NCBI GenBank assembly: GCA_019636275.1
Contig: JAHBXY010000004.1
Location: 51,544 to 115,543 of the forward strand
Length of the DNA: 64,000 nt
From: Planctomycetota bacterium
Lineage (GTDB): Bacteria; Planctomycetota; J058
Direction: 5' to 3'
The position numbers and the translations under genes are program-made. Position 1 is the first letter of the stretch; each line of letters starts with the position of its first letter. Positions 30,811 to 39,547 of the stretch are shown here, piece by piece. A model generated the notes under the pieces. The model ran no database searches and was not told where the DNA came from. It saw nothing but the letters and a program-made list of their open reading frames with translations.

Positions 30811-31542
30811 GTGGACGTAGGGCGCGAAGCGCGCTCGCGCGAGGTCGGCGAGTTCGGCGCCGTGCAGGCGATCGTTCGCGGGATCACGGCCCTGGCGGGT
30901 CGGCCCGCAGCGCTCCTGACGAGCGCCGCGCTCGGCGCGGGGATCTTCGTCGTCGCGTTCGCCCCTCAGCAGGCGCTGGACGCGTTCTTCGAGGAGGCCG
31001 CCCTGGAGCCCGCGTGGGTCCTGCTCCTCGAGTCCGGCGTGGGCGCCGCGAGCTTCATGCTGGTCACGCTCCTCTGGCTGGGTCTCTTCCGCCTCTCGCT
31101 CTTGGCCCTCAGGGACCAGCCGATCGTGGCGCGCGACGCGTTCCCGCTCGCCGCCGTCGTGTCCGGAGGGGCCGTCAGCCTGGTCACGGGCGTGCTGATG
31201 CAGGCGGGGCTGCTCCTGCTGATCGTTCCGGGCCTGCTGGTGGCGGTGACCACCGCGCTTGCGCAGCACTTCGTGCTCGACAAGAACCTCGGGCCCGTCG
31301 CGGCGCTCCAGGCGTCGTGGACTGCGACGCGCGGGCGCTGGCTCGCCGTGGGCGCCGTCCTCGTCATCCCGGCGGCGCCCTTGCTGGCGGGGGCGGTCCA
31401 CATCACCCTGGCCTGGCGGGAGGGTAACCACCCCTCCCTCGTGGTCATCGGCGTGGTGGGGGCCGTCGCCGTGCCGTCCATGGCGGCCGCCCTCTCCGCC
31501 GCCTACGAGGACCTCTGGCCTCACGCGAGGCCGTCTGCGTGA
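30811..31542 (+). CDS. Multi-pass membrane protein
   Basis: A 243-residue integral membrane protein with about five TM helices. The segment LLLLIVPGLLVAVTTALAQHFVLDKNLGPVAALQASWTATRGRWLAVGAVLVI matches the pattern IPGxxxxxxxxxAxxxxxDxxxxxxxALxxSWxxTRG seen in DUF975/YciC-like and glycerophosphodiester-phosphodiesterase membrane domains. A comparable ALARAWELVRG segment is in the gene at 58183. The GTG start at 30811 has AGGAGG at 30801-30806. Its stop overlaps the next gene (GTGA), so the two are coupled. Exact function unknown. Confidence 0.75.
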   Translation: MDVGREARSREVGEFGAVQAIVRGITALAGRPAALLTSAALGAGIFVVAFAPQQALDAFFEEAALEPAWVLLLESGVGAASFMLVTLLWLGLFRLSLLALRDQPIVARDAFPLAAVVSGGAVSLVTGVLMQAGLLLLIVPGLLVAVTTALAQHFVLDKNLGPVAALQASWTATRGRWLAVGAVLVIPAAPLLAGAVHITLAWREGNHPSLVVIGVVGAVAVPSMAAALSAAYEDLWPHARPSA

Positions 31543-32261
31543 GCGTCGTCGCCGGGACGCCGCCCACCCCCCAGGGCCTCTGCGCCCGGTGCGAGCAGCC
31601 GATCGAAGAGGCCTGCGGCGACCCCGACGCGCCGAGCGCCGCGCACGTCCTCCACGTGAGCACGTGCGCGGCCTGCGGGGCGCAGCACCACGTCGCGTGC
31701 GCGCCTCGGGGCTGCGCGCGGCCGGGCTGCGCCTCGGCGCGGCCGAGTCACCCCGCCTGGACCCGGGAGGAGCGGGCGCTGGGCCCCTGGACCTTCGTCC
31801 CGGCGCCGGCGCGCTCCGTCGGCCTGCGCGGCGCGTTCATGGCGGCCGTGCTGCTCGCCGCGGCCGTCCCGCAGCGCGAGCGCCTGCGCTGGGCGGCCGA
31901 TGAGCTCCTCTTCGACCTCCCGGAGGTCGCCCCGTGGATGGCCTACTCGGCCGTCGCGGCGGCGGTCCTGGTGCCCTTCGCCGCGCTGGTGGCAGTGGGG
32001 CTGCTGGACCACTACGGCCATCGGAGCGTCCTGATCGACCGCGAAGGCCTCCTCTTCGATCACTCGCCCACGTGGCACGGCTCGCGCCTGGCATGGTCCT
32101 CGATCGCCGGGTTCCGCCTCGTCGACGGCGGCGTGCGCCTCGTCGTCCGGCGGCGGCCGTGGACCCGCTTCCTCGGCCCCCAGATCCCGTGCGAAGGCGA
32201 GCGGCAGCACGAGGTGGTCGTCCTGCTCGAGGGCATGGGCGTGCGGCGCTTCGAGGGCTGA
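31539..32261 (+). CDS. RING/B-box-like zinc protein with two TM helices and a PH-like tail
   Basis: A 240-residue protein. The N-terminal Cys/His-rich module (CARCEQPIEEAC, STCAACGAQHHVAC, CARPGC, about 15-66) looks like a RING or B-box zinc finger. Two TM segments follow (LRGAFMAAVLLAAAVP and MAYSAVAAAVLVPFAALVAVGLL), then a ~80-residue cytoplasmic domain with VLIDREGLLFD, WSSIAGFRLVDGGVRLVVRRR, resembling bacterial PH-like domains. The GTG start at 31539 overlaps the preceding stop by 4 bp, so it is co-translated with the membrane protein. It is comparable in plan to the 23605-24114 gene. Confidence 0.75.
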   Translation: MSVVAGTPPTPQGLCARCEQPIEEACGDPDAPSAAHVLHVSTCAACGAQHHVACAPRGCARPGCASARPSHPAWTREERALGPWTFVPAPARSVGLRGAFMAAVLLAAAVPQRERLRWAADELLFDLPEVAPWMAYSAVAAAVLVPFAALVAVGLLDHYGHRSVLIDREGLLFDHSPTWHGSRLAWSSIAGFRLVDGGVRLVVRRRPWTRFLGPQIPCEGERQHEVVVLLEGMGVRRFEG

Positions 32262-32308
32262 GCGACAGTGACGGTGAGCGCCCGCGTCGGCGTCGGCGGA
32301 GGACCCCG

Positions 32309-33226
32309 ATGAGACTGCCGCACGACCACGCCGACCGGATCGCCCGCGCCCGCCTGGCGCTCGAGGGGCTCTCGGTGGGGGACGCGTTCGGGCAGTGCTT
32401 CTTCCGCCCGTTCGTCGGCAAGCTGCTGATCCGCCGCCGCCTGCCGCAGACGCCGTGGCTGTGGACCGACGACACGGCCATGGCCCTGTCGATCGTGGAG
32501 GTCCTCGACGTGCACGGCGGGATCGACCGGGACGCGCTCGCCCTCGCCTTCGCCCGCCGCTACATGGAGGACCCGCGGCGCGGCTACGGCGCCGGCGCGC
32601 ACCACTACCTGGCCGAGATCGCCCGCGGCGAGCCGTGGCGGCCGGTGACGCAGGCCGTGTTCGAGGGCCAGGGCTCGCTCGGCAACGGCGGCGCCATGCG
32701 CGTCGCGCCGGTGGGCGCCTACTTCGCCGAGGACCTCGACCGCGCCGCCGAGGAGGCCAGCCGCTCCGCGGAGGTCACGCACGCGCACCCCGAGGGGCAG
32801 GCCGGCGCGGTCGCGATCGCCGTCGCGGCCGGCCTGGCCTGGCGCCACCGGCGGGAGGTCGAGCCCGCGTGGCAGTTCGCCGACGAGCCGGCGGCCTTCG
32901 TGGCGCAGGTCATGGAGCGCACGCCGCGGGGCGCGACGCGCGACGGCCTCGAGCGGGCGCTGGCCCTGGGGCCGCGCTCGTCGATCGCCGCCGCGGCCGG
33001 GCTCCTGGGCAACGGGTCGCGCGTCTCGGCGCCCGACACGGTGCCGCTGTGCGTGTGGGCGGTGGCCCGCTTCGGCGGGTCGTTCGAGGAGGCGCTCTGG
33101 CAGACCGTCAGCGCCCTCGGCGACCGCGACACCACCTGCGCGATCGTGGGCGGTGTGGTCGCCCTGCACGTGGGGCTCGAGGGCCTCCCGGCCTCGTGGA
33201 GCGAGGCGCGCGAGCCCCTGGGGTGA
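32309..33226 (+). CDS. ADP-ribosylglycohydrolase (DraG/ARH family)
   Basis: Predicted to remove ADP-ribose from modified proteins or other targets. The 305-residue protein has the DraG/ARH fold landmarks: GLSVGDAFGQCF (21-32), metal-binding WTDDTAMAL (52-60), GNGGAMRVAPVG, VTHAHPEGQAGA and the second metal motif GDRDTTCAIVGG near 275. These Asp/Thr residues bind the two Mg/Mn ions. The ATG at 32309 follows GGAGG (32298-32302). It converges on the secreted gene at 33302, with a perfect hairpin terminator between. No partner ADP-ribosyltransferase is evident in the window. Confidence 0.93.
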   Translation: MRLPHDHADRIARARLALEGLSVGDAFGQCFFRPFVGKLLIRRRLPQTPWLWTDDTAMALSIVEVLDVHGGIDRDALALAFARRYMEDPRRGYGAGAHHYLAEIARGEPWRPVTQAVFEGQGSLGNGGAMRVAPVGAYFAEDLDRAAEEASRSAEVTHAHPEGQAGAVAIAVAAGLAWRHRREVEPAWQFADEPAAFVAQVMERTPRGATRDGLERALALGPRSSIAAAAGLLGNGSRVSAPDTVPLCVWAVARFGGSFEEALWQTVSALGDRDTTCAIVGGVVALHVGLEGLPASWSEAREPLG

Positions 33227-33242
33227 TCGACGCGTGAGGCCT

Positions 33243-33274
33243 CCGAGGTCACCGAGGGCGCGCGGTGACCTCGG
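33243..33274. terminator. Bidirectional hairpin terminator
   Basis: CCGAGGTCACC (33243-33253) and GGTGACCTCGG (33264-33274) form a perfect 11-bp stem with a 10-base loop. The hairpin sits between the stop codons of two convergent genes (33226 and 33302), so it can serve both. There is no T-run on either side, as for other hairpins in this window. Confidence 0.7.
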
Positions 33275-33301
33275 GGCCCCCCTCGCCCAGGCGGCCCCGG
33301 G

Positions 33302-34528
33302 TCACCGCGCGTGCAGGAAGTGCAGCACGCGGTCGCCCCAGTCGGAGGCGACGAAGCGCGACGTCGTGCGCACGTTGCCCACGTGGACCTCGCCCTCCTT
33401 CGTCACCGCGTGAACGGCGTAGATCACCGTGCCCTCGGGGATCGTGGCCAGCTGGGCGCGGAAGTCGTCGCGGCCGCCGGAGGGGAAGCGGACCTGGGCC
33501 GGGCGGAAGTAGACCTGGCCCGGCGCGACGGGCTCGGCCACGGCGGCGCCGGCGGGGTCGACGGCGGCCAGGTGGCTGACCGGGCGGCGCAGCGGGTCGG
33601 CGATCCGGGCCGCGAGGCGGGCGAAGAGCTTGATCGGGAGCGCGCTCGGCTCGGGGATCACGTTGGTCGGCGAGCGGAGGAAGAAGTCGCGGCCCTCCTG
33701 CGCGTCGAACGACGGGATCGCGTGGACGTTGACCGAGGGCCGGCCCTGGACGAAGAGCTTGAGCGCGATCCCCGGGATGAACGTCTTCTCGTCGGTCGCC
33801 AGCGACAGCCGCGCGATCCCGGGCGCGCCGCTGCGGAAGAGGCCCGTGTAGGGGTGGTCGCCGACCGGCTCGTAGACGACCCGGGCCACGCTGCCGAACG
33901 GGTGGAAGATCTTCGTGCGCGCCGGACGGACGTCGCTGGCCGTCGAGAACGTCCGCTCGAGGAGCGGCAGGCGCAGGGCCTGCAGCGTGTCCCACACGCT
34001 CCCGCCCACGCCGCGGCCGCCGATCGCCGGCAGCGTGGCGTACGGGGTCGCGCTGGCCGCCGCCCACACCGCCTCCTGCTTCTCCCAGGGGAGCCAGGCC
34101 TCGTAGGCCGCCCCGGCGGGCGCGGGGCTGGTCGGCCGGCTGCCCTCGAACGCCAGGCGCTCGCCGTCGACGGTGAGCGCCCCGGCGCAGCGGCCGGCCG
34201 CCGGGTCGAGCGTGACCGTCAGGTGGCCCTGCCGCGCCTGGCCGCCGGTGACCGCGCCGGCGAGGCCGGGCTCGGTGCGCACCGCGCCCTCGAGGCAGGT
34301 CAGCGGGCCGGCGGCCACCCCGACCCAGCCGCCGCGGGCGCCGCTCGCCTCGCCCAGGCGCAGGGTCACGTCGAAGCGGCCGTCGCTGCGCAGGCGGACC
34401 GAGAGGTCGCCCGTGACCGACCCTCCGCGCGCGTCCGCGCCGCGGACCGTGAAGTCGGTGGCCAGCGCCGGGGTGGCGAGGAGCAGGGCGAGGAGCAGGA
34501 GGCCGAGCGATCGGGTCATGGCGGCCAT
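33302..34528 (-). CDS. Exported protein, possibly catalase-like
   Basis: A 408-residue protein with signal peptide MTRSLGLLLLALLLATPALAT. The N-terminal ~120 residues form a beta-rich domain with regular Gly/Asp (ADARGGSVTGDLSVRLRSDGRFDVTLRL). The C-terminal ~270 residues read HPYTGLFRSGAPGIARLSLAT, FIPGIALKLFVQGRPSVNVHAI and FLRSPTNVIPEPSALPIKLF. That phrasing recalls the catalase-superfamily core, but no conserved haem-ligand motif is seen, so the similarity is weak. ATG choices at 34528 or 34519 differ by three residues; neither has a clear binding site. Its role is unknown. Confidence 0.8.
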   Translation of the reverse strand: MAAMTRSLGLLLLALLLATPALATDFTVRGADARGGSVTGDLSVRLRSDGRFDVTLRLGEASGARGGWVGVAAGPLTCLEGAVRTEPGLAGAVTGGQARQGHLTVTLDPAAGRCAGALTVDGERLAFEGSRPTSPAPAGAAYEAWLPWEKQEAVWAAASATPYATLPAIGGRGVGGSVWDTLQALRLPLLERTFSTASDVRPARTKIFHPFGSVARVVYEPVGDHPYTGLFRSGAPGIARLSLATDEKTFIPGIALKLFVQGRPSVNVHAIPSFDAQEGRDFFLRSPTNVIPEPSALPIKLFARLAARIADPLRRPVSHLAAVDPAGAAVAEPVAPGQVYFRPAQVRFPSGGRDDFRAQLATIPEGTVIYAVHAVTKEGEVHVGNVRTTSRFVASDWGDRVLHFLHAR

Positions 34529-34614
34529 TGCACGCAGGATCGGTGCCGAACGCAACCCCCTGCGCCGGCGCGGCGTTCCTGCTCGGTCTCGTTTCGCCCC
34601 CGCGGGCCCGGCGG

Positions 34615-36825
34615 TCAGCGCGAGGTGATCGGCGCGACCTCGGCGCCCATCAGCCCGCGCGCGCGCTCGAGCCAGCCGCGCGCGCGCTCGCGGTGCTCCG
34701 GGGCCCAGCCGAGCCACCCGGCCGCCGCGGCGACGAGCGCAAGCGCGATCAGGGCGGCCCCGCGCCGGCGGCGGCGCCGCCGGGCGGCGGCCAGCGTGGC
34801 CTCGTCGAAGTCGTCGGGCAGGCGCTCCTCGCGCAGGTCGCGGTGGGTCCCGGGGGGGAAGGGCGGCGTGCGCGTGAAGCGGCTGGCGGCGCGGCGGGTG
34901 ACGCGCATGGGGACGTTCACGGCCCAGCCGTTGGCCTCGAGGAGGAGGCTCAGGTCGCGGCGGCGGAGCTTCAGCCAGCCGAGGAAGCCGCTCAGGAGCG
35001 CGATCACCCCGGCGACGCTCGCCAGGCCCAGCGCCAGCTCGAGCGGGCTGATCTGCGCCACCGCCGAGGCCACGTAGGCCGCCGCCGAGCCCAGGGCGGC
35101 GACCGCGACGCTGCCGACGAGCAGCGTGTTCTGGAGGGCGCTCGGCTGCGACGGAGCGGTCGGCGGCGCCGGCGCCGCCGACGCGGCCGGCGGGGTCTCG
35201 GGGAGCGCGTCGACCTTCGCGCCGAGCTGCCCCTGCGTGCTGGTCTCGGCGCTGGAGAGCTTCGAGCTGGCGAGGTCCTCGATCTTCTTGTTCACGAAGG
35301 CGGCGACGCGGCGGAAGGGCGCGAGCATGGCCTCGCGCACGCTGATCGGGTTCTCGACCAGGTCGACCACGACGGCGTCCCACTCGCGCCCGGTCGTGTC
35401 GACGAACAGCCCGCGCTTGCCCGGCCGCAGGCGCCCGCGCTCGCCGGTGGTCACCGGGGCCACGACCTCGAAGGGCGCCTCGCCCGAGCGGCCCGACACG
35501 GCCGCGTAGACGAGGAACACGAGCCCTTCGGCGGCGACCTTCTTGTGAGCCGCGCGGTCGTCGACCTTCACGCAGAGCTCGAGGCGCCGCCCGTCGAGGA
35601 CGAGGGCGCCGCGCTCGACGAGCGCGCGCCGCTCGGGGTGGTAGAGCGCCGAGAAGTTCACGACGTTGGCGGCGAGCTCCAGCAGCCAGCGCTGGTGGAG
35701 GACGAGCCGCTCGAGCGCCTGCACCTGCGCGACCTCGCCGGCCGCGGCGGCGTCGACGGCGATGAAGTGGCGCACGCGCTCCAGCGCCGGGCTCGTGAGC
35801 ATGGCCTTGAGCCGGTCGCGGTCGAGGCGCTCGAAGGGCTCGGGCGGGCGGCCCGCCGACCAGGCGCGCAGGCCGTCGAACGCGGCCTGCACCTGCCGCC
35901 ACGTCGCCCGCGTGAGCTCGCCCGCGTCGGCGCCCAGGGCCCTGCCCGCGACGGCGCGCAGGGCGTCGAGGCGCTCGCGGTAGGCGGGGTTCACGCCCTC
36001 GTCGAGGCGCAGGGCCCCGCCCGGGTCGGGCGGCGCCAGCGGGGCGTCGGCCAGGTGGCGCTCTATCGCGGCGGGCTCCGCCGCGCCCTCGAGCTTCGGC
36101 GCCGCGGGCGGCGCGCCCTGCTGGCGGGCGAGGTCGCACAGGAGGTAGAACGCGTCGACCTTCGGCGCGAGCCCGTCGACCAGGGCGGCGTCGGCGCGCG
36201 CGGCCTCGTCGAACGCCTCGCCGCGGCGGCGCCAGGCGAGCCACTCCTCGGCGCCGGCCAGGAAGCGGGCCAGCTCGGTCGTGCCGATCCCCTGCTGGCC
36301 GCTGGCGTCCTTCGCGCCGGGCAGGACGGCGAGCACGTCCTTCACGTAGGCCGCGGCCTCCGGCTCGGGGAGGAGGTCCGGGCAGACGATCCCGTCGCCG
36401 TTGGCGAGCGTGCCCGCGTAGCCGGCCATGAACTGCCGCACCTGCGCCAGCGAGAGCCGGTCGGCGCCGGCGGCGCCCACCTGGGTCAGGACGTGCTCGG
36501 CCGCCCGGCGGAGCTGGCGCCCGGACTCCTGCGCGGCGTCGAGCGACGACAGCGCCAGGACGTCGCTCCGGCGCACCAGGTCGCGGCGGTCGGCCAGGCG
36601 GGCGAAGGCCCAGTCGCGCGCGGCGAGCACGTCCTGCACGCGGACCCGCCCCTTGCCCTCGGCGTCGACCGCCTTCAGGAACGCCGGGTCGCAGCCGAGG
36701 TCGCTCACGGGCACGCTGGTCGCAGCCCAGCGCGCCGGGTCGAGGCGATCGAGGGCCGCGAGGTCGTGGTCGCTCGTGACCGAGAGCTGCTTGCTGCCGC
36801 CGTAGACGCGCGCGGTGAGGTTCAT
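34615..36825 (-). CDS. Large protein with EF-hand-like motifs and C-terminal TM helices
   Basis: A 736-residue protein of unknown family. It starts NLTARVYGGSKQLSVTSDHDLAALDRLDP. Residues 45-60 (DPAFLKAVDAEGKGRVRVQDVL) and 140-155 (LANGDGIVCPDLL) resemble EF-hand loops. The middle is helical and acidic (cytoplasmic or periplasmic). A Pro/Ala-rich linker (LPETPPAASAAPAPPTAPSQPS) precedes three TM segments (LLVGSVAVAALGSAAAYVASAVAQ, LALGLASVAGVIALLSGFL and ALIALALVAAAAGWLGWAP) in the last 200 residues. Calcium binding is an inference from the loops alone. It has one promoter region upstream, occupied by the repeat array. Confidence 0.75.
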   Translation of the reverse strand: MNLTARVYGGSKQLSVTSDHDLAALDRLDPARWAATSVPVSDLGCDPAFLKAVDAEGKGRVRVQDVLAARDWAFARLADRRDLVRRSDVLALSSLDAAQESGRQLRRAAEHVLTQVGAAGADRLSLAQVRQFMAGYAGTLANGDGIVCPDLLPEPEAAAYVKDVLAVLPGAKDASGQQGIGTTELARFLAGAEEWLAWRRRGEAFDEAARADAALVDGLAPKVDAFYLLCDLARQQGAPPAAPKLEGAAEPAAIERHLADAPLAPPDPGGALRLDEGVNPAYRERLDALRAVAGRALGADAGELTRATWRQVQAAFDGLRAWSAGRPPEPFERLDRDRLKAMLTSPALERVRHFIAVDAAAAGEVAQVQALERLVLHQRWLLELAANVVNFSALYHPERRALVERGALVLDGRRLELCVKVDDRAAHKKVAAEGLVFLVYAAVSGRSGEAPFEVVAPVTTGERGRLRPGKRGLFVDTTGREWDAVVVDLVENPISVREAMLAPFRRVAAFVNKKIEDLASSKLSSAETSTQGQLGAKVDALPETPPAASAAPAPPTAPSQPSALQNTLLVGSVAVAALGSAAAYVASAVAQISPLELALGLASVAGVIALLSGFLGWLKLRRRDLSLLLEANGWAVNVPMRVTRRAASRFTRTPPFPPGTHRDLREERLPDDFDEATLAAARRRRRRRGAALIALALVAAAAGWLGWAPEHRERARGWLERARGLMGAEVAPITSR

Positions 36826-37112
36826 GGGAGCCAGAGGCTACAGACGAACGGCCACCGGGGCCAGCCAGCCTGGTGCGACGGCGGTCGGCCCCCGCGACCC
36901 GATCGCTCGAAGCAGGGCCGGGCTCGCCTGACGACCATGACCCGACGGCCGAGGTGCGGGGAGCGGGGACCGGAGCGCGGCTCCCGGCTCCTGCCCCTGC
37001 CTGAAGGCGGAGTCTCGGCGCAAGGAGCCACACGAGAGAGCACCTCCGGGCTCTCCTTTCGCTTCGTCGGCCCGCGGCCGGCGGCCTGGCGATCGAAAGG
37101 TCAGCAGAGCGT
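36826..37112. other. Non-coding DNA between a gene start and the repeat array
   Basis: 287 bp upstream of the minus-strand gene starting at 36825. Short GC-rich inverted segments occur (for example around GGAGCGGGGACCGGAGCG near 36958). No gene or clear promoter is visible. The region ends where the tandem ~190-bp repeat units begin. Confidence 0.5.
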
Positions 37113-37882
37113 ATGAAGCGATCGACGCTCGCCGGCGTGTCCTGGTGACCCGCCTTCGTCGGAGCAGCGAGCGAGGCGAGGCCGCGGAGGCCGAGGCGAG
37201 GCGGCGCGCGCGGGCGACGTCGTATCGGCATTCTTCGAGCCCGCGCGCGCCGCCCCGCCCAGCGCGGCCGCAGCCGTCGAGCACACCTCACTGTCAGTGC
37301 GTATGAAGCAAATCGACGCTCACAGGCGAGTCCTGGTGACCAGCCTTCGATCGGAGCAGCACGCGAGGCGAGGGCGACGAGGCTGTGCCGCGGCGGCGAG
37401 GCGCGCGGGCGAAGACGTAGCGACCTACTTCGAGTTCGCGCGCGCCGCCGCCGCGGCCAGCGCGGCCGCAGCCGTCGAGCAAGCCTCACTGCCGGAGCGC
37501 ATGAAGCAAATCGACGCTCACAGGCGAGTCCTGGTGACCAGCCTTCGATCGGAGCAGCACGCGAGGCGAGGGCGACGAGGCTGAGCCGCGGCGGCGAGGC
37601 GCGCGGGCGACGCCGTAGCGACCTACCTCGAGCCCGCGCGCGCGCCGCCGCGGCCAGCGCGGCCGCAGCCGTCAGCACACCTCACTGTCAGTGCGTATGA
37701 AGCAAATCGACGCCCACAGGCGAGTCCTGGTGACCAGCCTTCGATCGGAGCAGCACGCGAGGCGAGGGCGACGAGGCTGAGCCGCGGCGGCGAGGCGCGG
37801 GCGACGACGTAGCGACCTACCTCGAGCCCGCGCGCGCGCCGCCGTGGCCAGCATCGTCGCCCGCAGCCGTCGAGCACACCAC
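37113..37882. repeat. Four tandem ~190-198-bp repeat units
   Basis: Units begin with ATGAAGC at 37113, 37303, 37501 and 37697 (periods 190, 198, 196). Each contains the core ATCGACGCTC, CCTGGTGACC, CGATCGGAGCAGCACGCGAG, GGCGAGGGCGACGAGGCTG, an inverted GCGCGGGC/GCCCGCGCGC pair and GCAGCCGTCGAGCACACC near the end. Units 2-4 are nearly identical; unit 1 is more divergent. The last unit ends at the stop codon of the minus-strand protease gene, so the array lies directly 3' of that gene. Open reading frames across it are artefacts of GC bias. Confidence 0.88.
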
Positions 37883-39547
37883 TCAGTAGAGACGGGCCGG
37901 TCCGACGCGCTCCGGCCAGCGCTCGCCGGGGAGCTCCGCCGCGAAGACCTCGCGGATCCGCATCATGGGGACGACGAAGGTGGTCCCGTGGTGCTGCACG
38001 CCGATCGTCACGCCGATCAGCCGGCCGTCCCGGTCGCAGACGGGGGCCCCCATGTGGCTCGGCCGGACCGGCGCGTCGACCGACAGCACGCGCGCGTAGC
38101 CCCGGGGCGGGGTGCCGGCGGCGAAGGCCTTGCGCTGCTCGATCGCCTGGCGGAGCTTCTCGACGAGCTCCTTGATCGGCCCGGCCCCCGTCCGCTCGAC
38201 CAGCCGCGCGAACCCCTCGATCGCGCGCTCGACCGGCTCGGGCACGCCGCCGCCGCGGACCTGCGCGGCCAGCGTGGCCGACGCGCGGCGGGGCGCCGCC
38301 GACACGATCCCGGAGGCCACGATCGCGCGGGCCCCCCGGGCCTGTACGAGGCTACCCACCGGGCGCAGCGGGGCGTCGGGGGCCGCCTCGCCGGGCGGCG
38401 CGCGGAACAGGACGAGGTCGTCGGGGGCCGAGCGGGCGAGGATCGGCGCCCGCGCGCCGTCGGCGAGGGTGACGTGGTCGCGGTCGGTCGCCGGCAGGAA
38501 GCTCGCCTTGCACACCGCGTGCTCGGGACCCACCCGGGTGGCCAGGCCGCCGCCGGAGAGGGCCACGACGACCGGCGCCGGCGGGGCGCGGTGGAGCGCG
38601 TCGAGGACGGCCGCGCGCGGCGACGTGCGCGCCTGGACCGCGAGGCGGTCGGCCGTCTCGGCGTCGAACTCGACGGGCCCCAGCGCGGGGACGCGGGGGA
38701 GCCGCTCCTCCTGGACGAGGTTGCGGCTGGCCTCGGCCACCTGCTCGGGCAGGCGGCGGGCCAGCGGGTCGAGGAGGCGGTGGAGCGCGCGCAGGAGCGG
38801 CGTCTCCTCGGGGTCGAGGCGGCGCCCGCCGGGGAGGACGATCACGCCGCCGCGCAGGGTCTCGAGGCGGTCCGCGACGACGTCGGCCGGGATCGTGAGC
38901 GACACCGCGCGCTCCAGGTCGACGGCGCCGTTGATCCCCACGAGCCGCCCCTCCAGGTCGAGCAGCGGGCCCCCGCTGTTGCCGGAGAAGATCGGGGCGT
39001 CGTGGCGCAGGGCCTGCGAGTAGTCGAGGGCAGGGCCTGCCGGGCCGTCGCCCGCGCCCTCGAGGACGCGACCGAGCGACACCGTGGGGCTGTCGGTCGT
39101 CTGCAGCCCGCCCGGGAAGCCCAGGGCCACCACCCAGCTCCCGGCGGCCGGCCGGCGCGGCGCCAGCGAGAGCGCCGCGCGCCGGGGCTGCGCGTCGAGC
39201 GGCTCCAGGACGGCGAGGTCGCGCGTGTAGTCGATCCCGCGCTGACGGGCCAGTCCGCTCGTGCCGTCGGGCCACTGGACGAGCGCGTAGCGCGCGCCGG
39301 CCACGACGTGGGCGTTGGTGACCACGAGCCCGCTCGGGTCGACGATCGCCCCCGAGCCGAGGCCGATCACCCCGTAGATCAGCACCGTGCTGGCGCGCGC
39401 GCGCGCAGCGAGGTCGACCAGGGTCGCCTCGAGCTCCCGGGCGTCCGTGGGCCGCCCGGCCCGCGGTGGGTCCTGGCCGGGCGCCGGCGCGGGCAGGAGC
39501 AGGGCGACGATGGCGACGGTCGAGGCGGCGACGAGCGCGGCGCGCAT
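37883..39547 (-). CDS. Exported protein with an active and a degenerate trypsin-like domain
   Basis: A 554-residue exported serine protease-like protein. Signal peptide ALVAASTVAIVALLLPAPAPGQ. The first trypsin-like domain has the full triad: His80 in VVTNAHVV, Asp110 in YTRDLAVL and Ser191 in SGNSGGPLL. After a helical spacer (LLRALHRLLDPLARRLPEQVAEASRN), residues 300-554 form a second trypsin-like fold (HAVCKASFLPA, DDLVLFRAP, RPSHMGAPVCDRDGRLIGVTIG). There the Ser position reads SHMGAP, so this domain is probably inactive. No PDZ domain is present. The gene is bounded 3' by the tandem repeat array and 5' by the IS remnant. Confidence 0.9.
   Translation of the reverse strand: MRAALVAASTVAIVALLLPAPAPGQDPPRAGRPTDARELEATLVDLAARARASTVLIYGVIGLGSGAIVDPSGLVVTNAHVVAGARYALVQWPDGTSGLARQRGIDYTRDLAVLEPLDAQPRRAALSLAPRRPAAGSWVVALGFPGGLQTTDSPTVSLGRVLEGAGDGPAGPALDYSQALRHDAPIFSGNSGGPLLDLEGRLVGINGAVDLERAVSLTIPADVVADRLETLRGGVIVLPGGRRLDPEETPLLRALHRLLDPLARRLPEQVAEASRNLVQEERLPRVPALGPVEFDAETADRLAVQARTSPRAAVLDALHRAPPAPVVVALSGGGLATRVGPEHAVCKASFLPATDRDHVTLADGARAPILARSAPDDLVLFRAPPGEAAPDAPLRPVGSLVQARGARAIVASGIVSAAPRRASATLAAQVRGGGVPEPVERAIEGFARLVERTGAGPIKELVEKLRQAIEQRKAFAAGTPPRGYARVLSVDAPVRPSHMGAPVCDRDGRLIGVTIGVQHHGTTFVVPMMRIREVFAAELPGERWPERVGPARLY

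Noticed and set aside
33302..37678. A 1458-codon open reading frame on the minus strand spanning a secreted gene, part of the next gene and the tandem repeats
   Set aside because: It runs through the 34615-36825 gene in another frame and through non-coding repeats, with Arg-rich low-complexity translation. It is a GC-bias artefact; only its last ~400 codons are the real gene.
37113..37882. Tandem repeats considered as a CRISPR array
   Set aside because: Units are about 190 bp and near identical over most of their length, with no short repeat/unique spacer alternation and no cas genes nearby.
37113..37882. Array considered as a protein-coding tandem repeat
   Set aside because: Frames differ between units because periods are not all multiples of three, and stops appear; no conserved translation is kept.
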